A DNA stretch of 41,793 bases from Saccoglossus kowalevskii (taxonomy: Eukaryota; Hemichordata; Enteropneusta; Harrimaniidae): contig NW_003153249.1 in the NCBI RefSeq assembly GCF_000003605.2, positions 175,985 through 217,777 on the forward strand, given 5' to 3'. Position numbers and translations under genes: made by a program. This document shows, in pieces, positions 1 through 9,279 of the stretch. The notes beneath the pieces are model-generated. The model worked only from the letters and a program-made list of their open reading frames with translations, did not search any database and had not been told where the DNA came from. Position 1 is the first letter of the stretch. Every line of letters starts with the position of its first letter.

Positions 1-268
1 CACTTAGTTATGGGTTCGTCTTTGATCCATCAGGCATAAATTTCAATGGCAAATCAGTCGCTTCAAGATTTACTGTGAATTGGCCTATGATTGTTGTTGG
101 CATTCACCTGTTATGTACTTCTACGTTATTTTGAGAACAATTTTCTCAATGCATTGTACAGCTGAGAAACATGGCCATTAAGACTCAACTTATCAAAGTC
201 ATTTTCAGAATGCTGGAGCTGTAATAAAGGCGGACTTGACAATTTCTTTGAATACTGTAACAGTATAG
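1..268. other. Unassigned intergenic DNA
   Basis: AT-rich single-copy-looking sequence. I see no gene, repeat or regulatory element that I can support here. Confidence 0.5.
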
Positions 269-440
269 CAGTGGCGGCGGCACCGGGGGAGCTGTCGCTC
301 CTCGGGAAAATGTTGAAGGGGCGTCGCCCCCACCCTGTGTGTCAGCAACATTTGCTCCTCAAAATGCAGGAAATAACATTTCAGAGGGTCTAGATTTCAG
401 ATCTTGCCTCCTCGTGCAAAATGTTGTGCCACCGCCTTTG
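269..440. repeat. Possible short hAT-like non-autonomous element
   Basis: A GC-rich block in AT-rich surroundings. The left end CAGTGGCGGCGGCAC and the reverse complement of the right end, CAAAGGCGGTGGCAC, match at 12 of 15 positions, which is compatible with the CAGTG-type ends of hAT elements. Inside is the palindrome GGGGCGTCGCCCC near 317-329. The flanking 8-mers (cagtatag and catggaca) do not match, so no target-site duplication supports it. It could instead be a fragment of a larger dispersed repeat. Confidence 0.3.
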
Positions 441-2021
441 CATGGACAATAAAGTACTGTACTACGGAGTTATCCTTACCATGTGCCCTAGTAATTAACC
501 AGGCTATATAGTGCCATCCTTTCCACTAGCCATTTGAGTTTCGGGCGCAAAGATCAGACCACAATATCGACAACACAATCCACTAATATAAACGACAGAT
601 TTTCACCAGAGTCAGGGCATCACCGACGGATTGTGTGTTGTCAGCTGCTGTACAGTGTCTACATCACTGGACAAGAATTCTCGTCACATGATATTAATAA
701 AGTTCTCAGTATAGCACCAAACACCCCAAGTGCATTTTCAGTCATGCCTACTACAAGCTTGTAAACAAATGCCATGATATCTCAGTCATATCGCTATTGT
801 ATACACTACCTTTTTTTATTCTATTTATTTTATTTTATTCAACTCAAACAATATTTATTTACTCACTGTTTACTATAGCTAGAGCGCTGTACGTGTCTTC
901 ATTTTCAGGTTAGTTCTTCTGCCGTTTTCTCGCAACCAACAATGTGATTTTTTATTTGGAATTTCGAGAAACTTAACATGAATCGTTACGGCATTCATAC
1001 GCACAACATTTCGCCATGTTTCAACTTTTAAGTAGTCAGTTAACAAGGTCTTTCATAGTAGCATTTTTATGGGATTGACGTAATAGCATGAATGGGTTCA
1101 ATTATCAGTGTTCACTGATGACGTCATTTGACTGGCCCTCTAGAGGCTAAATGACGCCAGGAAAAACGGACGTTTGTCGTCTGCTTCACAGCCCGTTTTA
1201 TACCAGATATTTAGGGCATTTCGCAGCACATAGAAGTTGTTTTTATCGACAGAATTCATTCATAGATCTCAAATGTCATGTACAGTGTGTCAAAAGCCAC
1301 ACCTCTGCTCCCCTTTAAGTGTAGGTGTCACCGTTCGAAGTGTCAAACAACACCTAAGATAAAACGTTTGTCTGAACAGAGAGCTGACTGGGAAGTTGGA
1401 TTTTATATCACGCGCATTTTCTGTAGACCAGATCTAACCTTGCATACGTGACTCCATGCGCAGCACTGTCCCTATGTTTGCATTGTCAACATGAAATTAC
1501 TAGTATTATGTGTTGGAGTAAATTATTTACGCATTGACGGTTCATGGTCACCCACCAGTCAACTGTACATCACCTTACGTGTTTCTAGGCATGCGCAGCA
1601 GATCGACGTTTGTTTGCGAACAATATGTATTGGCCAGCGCTTAGCTCAAATATAACTCGTGTACATATTCCATACAAACAAACAAACAAAAAATGAAAGA
1701 ATTCGATTTCCGTGATATGGGACATTTCCTCGTGCAGTCAGTTGAATCCATGAAGAAAACACCCCCGAGTTGGATTTGGTATCGTCCACTAAATGCTTCA
1801 CATATAATATATGATAATATATTCGTTCCATGTTTATGTGTCTATTTCACACAAAGACGGCTGTCTTTTGTGCCGGTTCGTATCCACAATGCAAGCCACT
1901 TTCACTCCCCGTGACCATATGTGAAGGGAGGTCTATTGTTCGGAGTGCTAGCAAAGTTATAGTCCGTCGTTCTCTCCAAGTAGTTAGCTAGATATATATC
2001 CAGCTTTCCTTCATTACTCAG
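441..2021. other. Intergenic or 5' region without an identifiable gene
   Basis: No ORF here resembles a protein I know. A small open frame at 534-764 is compositionally unremarkable. The stretch contains a full CRE palindrome (1119-1126), two NRF1-like half sites (CATGCGCAG at 1455-1463 and GCATGCGCAG at 1589-1598) and a T/ATTTT-rich tract at about 810-840. A TATATAT run lies at about 1993, and the sequence ends in a splice-donor-like CTCAG|GTATGC at 2021/2022. It may contain the promoter and 5' exon of zinc-finger gene A, but only position supports that. Confidence 0.3.
1119..1126. promoter_or_regulatory. CRE-like palindrome TGACGTCA
   Basis: A perfect full cAMP-response element, TGACGTCA, inside the 10-bp palindrome ATGACGTCAT. 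This is the canonical site for CREB/ATF bZIP dimers. It lies 0.9 kb before a candidate splice donor and 2.5 kb before zinc-finger ORF A. One match to an 8-mer is expected by chance about every 65 kb, so function is only suggested. Confidence 0.35.
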
Positions 2022-2394
2022 GTATGCTTTGTTTAATGGTTTTAGACATATGTTAATCAACGGTTAATGTTTGATTCACTGACCCAGCTACCATTTTCAA
2101 TGCTTAGTATTATTGTATATTGTGTTAACATCGTTGTGTGAACTATCTGGGTCAATTTTATTCGTTACACTGTATACTTGATATCACCGTCATGAAATCG
2201 TTAGAATTTATCAGCTGGTCGCAGGCGTGTTTTTTTATGAATAGCTTTCATTAGCAGTAGGGTTACTCTTTCCTGTTAGCGCGATTTACTGAGTGGGGAA
2301 GGATTAACATGGAACGTGGCGTAGGTACAGTAGTGAATCGTCATATCAGAGTTGGCCCTTGGTACGGTGCCTCACGATCGTCTCTGTCCAAGCA

Positions 2395-2420
2395 CAGTCC
2401 CTCTATCGATAGAGTGACTG
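2395..2420. repeat. 26-bp near-perfect palindrome
   Basis: Two 13-nt arms meet at ATCGAT with only one mismatch: the left arm is CAGTCCCTCTATC and the reverse complement of the right arm is CAGTCACTCTATC. There is no loop, so as DNA it is a dyad site that could bind a dimeric factor or extrude as a cruciform. No protein is identified. Confidence 0.6.
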
Positions 2421-2553
2421 CGGTCCAAGGAACGCCCTATCTCTCGATACATTGGGGCTAATTAATGAATTAATTAATACATTGTATATATATAATCGCT
2501 CGGCTTAGGGAACGTTTTTTCCGTGACAAGAAATATTCACGAACTTTCTGACA

Positions 2554-2763
2554 TACTGTAAAATGACTAATTTTAACTGGTTTTAAATTTCACTGATTTA
2601 CCATTTCAGGCATATTCAGTGGGTTTTCAATTCACGGTTTTGTTATTTAGATAATGTGTTCTATGTTCAATTTTAAATATTCACTGGGTCATAATTAGCG
2701 CATTTTTCACTCAGCGAAATAAGCTAAATTAAAACCCAGTTAATAATTAACCCCTTTACAGTA
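2554..2763. repeat. MITE-like element with ~45-bp imperfect TIRs
   Basis: About 210 bp bounded by TACTGTAAAAT on the left and, as reverse complement, TACTGTAAAGG on the right. Inversion continues inward for roughly 45 nt (AACTGG...TTTTAA...CACTG-like on both sides). TA sits at both outer ends, as expected for Tc1/mariner-type insertion into TA. The ends resemble those of the four-copy palindromic family at 18794, 33421, 36361 and 38092, but the interior differs, so it is a related or older subfamily. No coding capacity. Confidence 0.55.
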
Positions 2764-2771
2764 CCTATGGT

Positions 2772-2798
2772 CTCAGACAACTAATACAGTTGTCTGAG
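2772..2798. repeat. Perfect 10-bp stem-loop CTCAGACAAC
   Basis: CTCAGACAAC (2772-2781), a 7-nt loop, then GTTGTCTGAG (2789-2798). The same ten-base arm occurs as a second perfect stem-loop at 12019-12057, so it is unlikely to be chance. It starts nine bases after the right end of the adjacent MITE-like element. Confidence 0.7.
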
Positions 2799-3190
2799 CT
2801 AGGGTCAATGACCGATAGTATCACTATGACTCCAAGTCACATTGCGCATAGTTAGAATGTTTACATTTCGTATGTATCAGGGAATGGACATTCAAACACA
2901 ATTAGATCGCAACAACGGTTAATACTCATACAAACGTAATATATCAATTAGAGCATGGTATATGACCTCAAGATATCATTCTGCTCACTCTTGTTATGCG
3001 ATGAAAAAAATACAATTTATTGCGTGATCGTTAAATAGAGAAGTGATCGCGAAAAAACAAACTTGTGTGTCAGCTGATAATAGATAGATCTAGTTAAACG
3101 CCAACCAGTGTTTTTATTAATCAATAATTCACTTAGTTGATTTAATATTGTTTTGTATTTTTGAATAATTAATGTTTCAGAATAATTTAA

Positions 3191-3351
3191 AGCGGAAGGG
3201 TCGTCACCTGCGCACGCGCGGGAATTGACTCCCAAGCGACGATAACAACTCACGCTAAAAACGCAAAGGCTCACGGGCAGACGCTTGTTTGTAAACAATG
3301 ACACGATATGGCCATCTGACGCATGCGCATGTGACGACCCCCCCCCCCGCT
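3191..3351. mobile_element. MITE with TTAA target duplication (piggyBac-type insertion)
   Basis: Flanked by TTAA at 3187-3190 and 3352-3355. The ends are inverted: AGCGG on the left, CCGCT on the right, then a longer inverted core, GTCGTCACCTGCGCACGCG on the left against GTCGTCACATGCGCATGCG from the right (17 of 19 match). The right arm also has a poly-C run. TTAA duplication is the signature of piggyBac-superfamily transposition, but the AGCGG tip is not the usual CCC start, so the superfamily is provisional. The 161-bp element has no ORF. It is CpG-rich and brings an NRF1-like GCATGCGCAT (3321-3330) to within 320 bp of zinc-finger ORF A. Confidence 0.7.
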
Positions 3352-3448
3352 TTAACTCTTTTCTATGTATTCCATTATGCAATCCAGTGTACACTATGGT
3401 AGTCAGTGACATTGCTACTAACACATGGTTACTTTGATTACATTCCAG

Positions 3449-3632
3449 ATTGAACATGTGATAATTTATTTTTAAAAAGTACTGTACAAGATGGAAGAAT
3501 ATGGATACTTCAGAGACATACACTGATTAATGGTAGTGTCTTCAGATGGCTACGGTTCGCGCTTGTCAACATTTTAACAGAGCACACTTCATGTCGAAGA
3601 ACATATACAAGTGAGAGAAGTGTAGGAACTCA
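3449..3632 (+). other. 5' part of zinc-finger gene A with a decayed, stop-interrupted first finger
   Basis: In the same frame as ORF A, an ATG at 3546 opens a 22-codon reading frame (MATVRACQHF...) closed by TGA at 3612-3614. The residues around that stop read YK-stop-EKCRNSLHNQMNSTEH. This is a C2H2 finger whose first cysteine codon has become TGA: the second Cys is followed by exactly 12 residues and then His, while the last His is Ala. The working start therefore moved to the Met at 3633, inside the old finger. Sequence before ATG 3546 (GATACTTCA, then CTGATTAATGG) resembles gene B upstream sequence (GATACTTCA, then CTGGGTAATGG), so the duplication included 5' sequence. Confidence 0.5.
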
Positions 3633-4592
3633 TTGCATAATCAAATGAATTCGACAGAACATTGCAGAATCGCTGTTACAGAAACACCAGAAACCATGCA
3701 GTCACAAGACCAAGCTATTCCTATCGACGATACTCCATATAACTGTAAAAAGTGTGGGAAATCATTCAGTACGGAAATTATCCTCGCTCAACATGTCGCA
3801 AACCACGCAGATGAAAAACCATACACTTGTAAAAAGTGTAAGAAATCCTTCAGTTATAAGAGCACCCTGGCTGGACATAGTCGAACCCACACAGGTGAAA
3901 GACCATTCACCTGCAAGAAGTGTGGGAAATCATTCAACCAGAAGAGCACGCTACAAAAGCATTATGTAGTCCATACAGGTGATAAACCTTACACATGCAA
4001 GTGTGGAAAAGAATTCACTCAAAAAAGTACACTGGTAAAACATTACATAATCCACACAGGCGAAAGACCATTCAGCTGCAAGGATTGTGGGAAATCATTC
4101 CGTCATAAAAGGAATCTAACAGAACATTATAAAATTCATTCGGATGTAAAACCCTATAGTTGTGAGGATTGTGGGTTATCATTTCGTCTAAAGGGTCATT
4201 TAAAACGACACTGTTTAACAATGCATGGGTTTCAGAAAACAAAAAGTGCCACACAACGTAAGAAATCACTCAAATTGGTTAATAAATCTCGAATCAATTC
4301 CGGTAAAATACCATACAGTTGCAAGCAGTGTAGGATGTCTTTTCTAAACCAGCGCTCTCTGACTCAACATTGTAGAGTTCATAAAGAAAAAAAAGGCAAA
4401 AAAACACCGCCAGGGCTACAAGTTACAACAAAAACAGCGCAGAAAAACAATAATTCTAGGTTTAAAAATATGATTGTATGTAGTTTCTGTCTATTTAAAT
4501 CACGTTCTACTGTAATATTAATGAAGCACTACAAGAAACATCATGTGAATCATATAACAATGTACCGTGGTATTGCAAAAAAGTACAACTAG
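3633..4592 (+). CDS. C2H2 zinc-finger protein A (8 fingers)
   Basis: A 319-residue protein, probably a nuclear sequence-specific DNA-binding factor, as is usual for poly-C2H2 proteins. A 35-residue leader is followed by six tandem fingers (first Cys at 38, 66, 94, 122, 149 and 177) joined by TGE(R/K)P-type linkers. A basic spacer follows, then finger 7 (Cys230), a second basic spacer, and finger 8 (Cys283 to His303) in a C-terminal module shared with its paralogue. Finger 4 has C-x1-C instead of C-x2-C, one codon lost. Fingers 3 and 4 have the same predicted contact residues (Gln, Ser, Thr, Lys), so they arose by duplication. Finger 5 (His, Arg, Asn, Glu) equals finger 7 of gene B. There is no KRAB, BTB, SCAN or SET domain. 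The start is the first Met after an in-frame stop that truncates an older finger. No polyadenylation signal lies close behind; the first AATAAA are at about 4953 and 5119, in LINE-derived sequence. Confidence 0.88.
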   Translation: MHNQMNSTEHCRIAVTETPETMQSQDQAIPIDDTPYNCKKCGKSFSTEIILAQHVANHADEKPYTCKKCKKSFSYKSTLAGHSRTHTGERPFTCKKCGKSFNQKSTLQKHYVVHTGDKPYTCKCGKEFTQKSTLVKHYIIHTGERPFSCKDCGKSFRHKRNLTEHYKIHSDVKPYSCEDCGLSFRLKGHLKRHCLTMHGFQKTKSATQRKKSLKLVNKSRINSGKIPYSCKQCRMSFLNQRSLTQHCRVHKEKKGKKTPPGLQVTTKTAQKNNNSRFKNMIVCSFCLFKSRSTVILMKHYKKHHVNHITMYRGIAKKYN

Positions 4593-4804
4593 TACGATAT
4601 GAGATTCCAAATACGCCACCATATCCAAACGACACAAGTATTTATTTAATTAATCTATTTAATATTCACCGCAATGTTTGGTACAATACGAAAATGGATT
4701 TTATTGTTTTGTGTTTTAATTATTAATCAACACTTCAAACCGCGCAGAGGTCTATGTTGTACATGGCAAGAATATTGGATTGTTATATATTCTTTACCCT
4801 CACC
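4593..4804. other. 3' flank of zinc-finger gene A
   Basis: AT-rich sequence after the stop codon, probably 3' UTR or intergenic. It has no clear AATAAA and no other feature. It runs into a LINE remnant. Confidence 0.4.
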
Positions 4805-5125
4805 TACGGCAGTGAATGATGGACAATATCATGGCTATGGGAAAAGATATTACCAATCAGTTGAAATCTGGGTTTACAAAAGAATGCTCCGAATATCTTG
4901 GCTTTATCACATGCGAAATGGAAACTTGTTGGAACGCAGTTCAAATTTCAAAATAAAGGGAAATTATCAAGAGGAAGACAGAAACTCATTTTCATCTCGA
5001 GTTTCAAATATTGGATGAAGATTAGCGAGAATGAAATTAGTCAGAACAGCACAAATCAGAGAATTATTTAGAACTGTTATGATAGAGACTTCAGCTGTTA
5101 CCTCGGCTGACTGTGTGAATAAAGC
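4805..5125 (+). mobile_element. Decayed LINE (non-LTR retrotransposon) ORF2 C-terminal fragment
   Basis: The translation YGSE-stop-WTI at 4805-4828 is the classic block behind the reverse transcriptase of RTE/Jockey-type LINEs (usually YGSE, one residue, WT). It is followed, with a frame change, by VEIWVYKRMLRISW and HMRNGNLLER, which matches the equally typical EMWxxRRMLRISW block. Further frameshifts lead to RGRQK and then RTAQIRELFRTV, resembling the extreme C-terminus of such ORFs. There are at least one stop and two frameshifts, and the catalytic domain is absent. This is a dead 5'-truncated copy on the same strand as the zinc-finger genes, about 210 nt behind gene A. The exact clade is uncertain. 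Confidence 0.72.
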
Positions 5126-7369
5126 TGGACTATCTGTAATGAACTTATGTGTATTCATTTGGGTCGAATCTGGTGAGTGACATCAGCCAAGCGATACGAA
5201 ATTCCCTGATCCCTGAACACAACGCTAATGTTCATAACAGAACTATGGAAGCACTGGGAACATAGAAATTGATATGTAGATTGTGATTGCAATTGCACAC
5301 ATTATGAAACAAGTGTAGTTTATATAAATAACATACCAATACGTTATGTTCATTTATAAACAGTCACCCACTTTTCAGATCATATTACATTGTGAATAAA
5401 TATGTAAGACCAAATCTGATTTTGATTTTGAATCATACAACTATCTTGAATTTGTTAAAAATATTAACGCTGTACATAAGAATTTCTTCATGTGAACTAT
5501 CCATGAGAAAAGAAGCAAGTACTAATTAAGATTAGACACGCACATTTATACATCAGTCTAATATTGGTGCAATCGAAGATAGTCGCTGCCAATTTATCGA
5601 TGCACAATCCTTGCTGGTTATAGAACAAACATCAACGATTTAACTAATTTAACCGCATTTTTACTCGCATTCTAAATTAATAGACGAATAAAAGGAATAG
5701 AATTAACCGGAACTTAGTTGTGGATATATTCGTACATTTGTCTAAACAAAGAGTATTGCTACTTAACAAGTAGTGCTCACCGTTTAGTTATTATTGGTAG
5801 TATTTTTCTCAACGATTATAGTAATTGTTGTATGTGTACTTTAATATCGGACTCTTGTGGTACGGGATAAAGGAATTAATAATAAGTATATAATGTCTAC
5901 AATAACACATTGAATTTATAGGAATAGTCTATGGCAATACCATCCAATAAAAGCACTGTGAAACGACTTAATTGAGAATAAAATCAATTTGATCAGCTCA
6001 TCTGTGTTACTGTTAGATATGCAGAACTTTACTAAAATACAGTTTGCCTTACAAACATATAGTACAACTTATAGCAACATCGGGTGGCTAGCCATCTGTG
6101 GATCCGTGATACTTTGCAGTGTGCAGGAGTGGGATGAAATCGACTCAATGGCCAGGTACGGCTGCCATGTTGAACGGTGAATACTATATAATGGAACAAA
6201 ACAAAAACCAGTCAGGTCCATGTGACTAAAACACTAAATGGGTTTTGAAAATATCTATTTTATGTCAAAACACAAGTAAGAACAAATTGTTACCAGCCCT
6301 GGGTACATTTAGATGATCTATATCAAGCGATATCTAACATTCATTTGTCTTGATGTTTGGTATTCAGTGCGAGTTCTCTATTAACGGACGTTCAACAACT
6401 ACTATACCCGCTATACGTCAATTACAATGGTATTTGCATATCAGCGGACTACTTATTCAACCGTTTCCCCTTAAAAGGACGGGGCGATCTCATTCTAATT
6501 CGTCTTCGTCGATCGGTCGCTTGGTTAATCTTTGTTGTCCAACTACACGTATCTCCAGGCGTAGCCGCGTGGCTGTTACGTAGCAACCAACTGATGTCAA
6601 CATATTGTTCTCTATTTGCCGATTGAAATTTTCACAATAAATGGAGTGTTTTATAACTAAAACTCTACCGTGCCCTTAATGATTCCTTCAACGAGCACAA
6701 ACAAACAGGTTTTCAACTTGGTGACAAAAAATCATATCATATCATATATCAGTTTATACCATGAATCAGGTCTTTATTATAGTTCAAACCTGTGGCCCAA
6801 CATAACAGATTACACACTCAAAGAAATAAACAACTGTAAACCGTTCTCATCAATTCAACAAATTTATTATATGAAGACAGTATAAAATAATATAGGAATG
6901 TTTTTTTTCTCAAAAACAGACAAATTGATAATATTAATCTTAAATACTTTTAATATGATGATTCCTGACAGTTTCTATTCTGATACAATGAGACGAGCAG
7001 CGAAAATACCTCTGAGTGGGACATATACAAATAATAAATAACGTTCAGTTTCAAGACAAATCCATAGTTGAAATATCACCATGCCAATCCAAATACAAAC
7101 TATATTTCAATCTATAGAAACTAAGATCTTATGAATCTACATCCGGGTATTGTCGCTCAATCACCATTCATCCATTGCTTATGCGAACATGTTACCAAGA
7201 TACGACAACCCTTTCACGACCATCGTGCAATTTCGATGTATTCCAAAAAAGTGATTCCGTTTGATGGAGTTTCTGATACGAAACAGTGTGAGTGGACAAT
7301 GTTCCCGAAATGAATATTATAATATGCTATTTCACACCGAATTATGAACAGGCAAACAATGTTTCTTCT
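5126..7369. other. Gene-poor AT-rich spacer
   Basis: No recognisable gene or RNA. Short open frames (5989-6180; two overlapping at 6350-6626; 6670-6885; 7131-7313) have no motif I know and look like chance ORFs. The 6440-6600 part is somewhat richer in CpG than its neighbours. Confidence 0.45.
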
Positions 7370-7600
7370 TTAGAAACAGAAAGAACCTAAATAATCATAC
7401 TCTCTTTTTTGTTTGCATTTGATATGAACTCGGCAATGCTCAGGCTCTCCACGTAAATCAATATGTGTTGTTCTCCTCCCGCTCAGACAGTACTCAGGCA
7501 TAGCGTGGTCATGGTCGCATCGACCTCCGCTGCGCGTCGGTCGATATTGCCGCTGTACTGTCTTCGTGCATACTTTGCAGTGCCCTCGCAATAACCTCAT
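7370..7600 (-). other. Unrecognised 76-codon Cys/His/Arg-rich open frame
   Basis: The minus-strand frame is unusually rich in Cys, His and Arg for this AT-rich DNA (HCKVC, RCDHDH, EHCRVHIKCK), with six cysteines after the start region. Its DNA is locally GC- and CpG-rich. It matches no family I recognise, and the Cys spacing is not that of a C2H2 finger. It could be an exon of an unidentified gene or a chance frame in a CpG-rich patch. Confidence 0.2.
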
Positions 7601-8259
7601 AATATTATTCGGATATATCGAATACTTATAGGCTGCCTCAAAAATGTGTATGTTTTCGTCCTAAGTCTCAATCAGCGTCCATCAGCTCTCATTCAAAATA
7701 AAACGCACTATGATGTTAATTGGTTACGAGCATTAACGACCATGACCTGTAACTGTTCACGGTCACACATCGAGTCAACTGTCAAAGGTCACGTAATAGA
7801 TCGTGTGTAGTAGATTATATGGGCAGGGGTGTTATGTGGGGCTAAGGCTACTGTTCTAAAGTGGGGCAATACGTATTTTCCCGTACTTAACTCAAATCTT
7901 ATTTATATACATCTACCATACAGAAAACAAAATGGATTGGTTCACTTAATGTGAGAAATGCTTCTTAAGTTGATTTGTTTCTTAAGAAATACCCCCTAAT
8001 CGAAATACTAGTATAGTATCAACCAATAAATGCGACCCTCACACAGCGAAAGGCTTTGGATCATAAACGAACACCATACACTTTTTTTTCATGCAACCGT
8101 AATGTGGTGGACTAGATGCTCAATGGAGTAGTAACCACGTACTTAGATAGACCGTGGTAGCTTATTTCCATATTCAGGTATTCTCTTTATTCAGATTCGT
8201 ATTCATCAGTTTAGACGAGTGTGTTAATTTATTGCTGTGTTATTTATGCTGAACTCTTG
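7601..8259. other. Unassigned spacer
   Basis: No gene, repeat or RNA that I can support. A poly-T run lies near 8083. Confidence 0.45.
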
Positions 8260-8940
8260 TCATAGTACATCCACAGGGGATGTGTGTCGCATTATTATTG
8301 GTATTTGTATGCACACATACACACAACGTGTGATCTTTGTAGGTCGATAATAACTGGTTACTGTGAAATTCCAAACATGACACGATACAGCCAGGGAAGT
8401 TGTGTATATATCGTGGAAGCTACTATCGATTATGACCTTCTTTCCATGTAATGGTTTGAATACATTATCTAAAACTTGTCGTAAAACGACATTTTTTCGT
8501 GTACATATAGATTTCACCCGTTCATATATTTTTGATTGGAGATATGATGCGACTATACTGTATAAAATAAGAGTATCACAGCGTTTACTTACAGTGCGTG
8601 AATTGTGGAAATTTTGTTGTTGGTGGAACAACCTAAATGCAATTTGTGGGCCCCATGCGAAGCTTTGTATAGGAATGAAGGTCATTAACACCGTCCATGT
8701 TAACACCTAAAACATTTCTCTAGACTGGTCTTTGGAGGTGGCGGTTGGGGTGGCGTCGGTAAGAAATATTAGGTGTTCGTTGTAGTTTAGTTTAGTAACG
8801 ATGGTGTAAGGTAGTATAGAATGTAGACATGGATCCAAGAATGGGATAGTAGTGTCTGGATAACCCATATTGTACTGGGCCCCATTACACAAGGGTCTTC
8901 GGAGTTGGCTGGTAGTTGCATTCAATAAGCTTTCAACCAT
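8260..8940 (-). other. Long open frame broken by one stop (possible decayed coding region)
   Basis: On the minus strand one reading frame runs from 8940 down to 8260 with a single in-frame stop at 8709-8707, giving 77 then 148 codons in the same phase. That is the longest nearly open stretch in the window outside the zinc fingers and simple repeats. The translations have no motif I recognise. The plus strand is also open over 8402-8710, which weakens the coding argument. It may be a decayed exon or transposon fragment, or chance. Confidence 0.2.
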
Positions 8941-9003
8941 TCTAATTATGTAATTAACTGTTTTTTTTGCCGTGAATTCTATTATCTAGCCTGACATGTA
9001 GGC

Positions 9004-9279
9004 ATGAGTAGGCCCTCACCGTCCGAACGGCATCAGACCTTACTGTTGGATTTGGAGCAGCAAGGAGGGCGCAATTCACGCGACCTCGTCAGGTTATCTA
9101 TTATCATGACGCAATCGGTATCTAAATTTATATTTCGTGGAATTTATTTTCCAGAAAACAGTGAAAAACATGCAGCAATACAAAGAATTGATAGAAAGTT
9201 ATATTATTCATTCTACATCCCGCTACAAATGTGGTTGAAGCCTCTTTGTTTTTTTAATTCAATGTTATTTTGTATTTGA
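9004..9279 (+). other. Unrecognised open frame, 91 codons, first third coding-like
   Basis: The first about 33 codons read like soluble helical protein (SPSERHQTLLLDLEQQ, then a basic stretch). They end near a donor-like CGTCAG|GTTATC, after which the frame becomes hydrophobic and AT-driven. It may be a small exon or a fragment of a helix-turn-helix domain, but I cannot assign a family. Confidence 0.15.

Larger units (their letters stand above)
2022..3448 (+). other. Candidate intron of zinc-finger gene A
   Basis: The donor CTCAG|GTATGC (intron from 2022) and the acceptor TTTGATTACATTCCAG (intron end 3448) frame this segment. The acceptor is supported because the paralogue has a visibly related one (TTTCTGATTATTTTGCAG, ending at 10286) at nearly the same distance before a shared ATGTCGAAG: 142 nt in gene A and 151 nt in gene B. 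The donor has no such support and could be wrong. Both MITE-like elements upstream of gene A (2554-2763 and 3191-3351) would lie inside this intron. That would explain why it is about ten times longer than gene B's. Confidence 0.3.

Noticed and set aside
269-440. Complete hAT insertion
   Set aside because: Ends are suggestive, but the flanking 8-mers do not match, so only a low-confidence repeat is listed.
1870-1885. tRNA B-box-like GGTTCGTATCC
   Set aside because: No A box at a suitable distance and no cloverleaf.
3017-3523. 168-codon minus-strand ORF
   Set aside because: It runs through the TTAA-flanked MITE and its poly-C tract, and carries no motif. It is an accident of the inserted element.
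3612-3614. TGA at a cysteine position could encode selenocysteine
   Set aside because: The same finger has also lost its last histidine, no selenocysteine insertion hairpin is evident nearby, and the paralogue has an ordinary TAA in its first finger. Simple nonsense decay is the better reading.
3754-3969. 71-codon ORF in another frame of zinc-finger A
   Set aside because: Shadow of the real C2H2 frame.
4072-4269. Minus-strand ORF opposite zinc-finger A
   Set aside because: Antisense shadow of the finger repeats.
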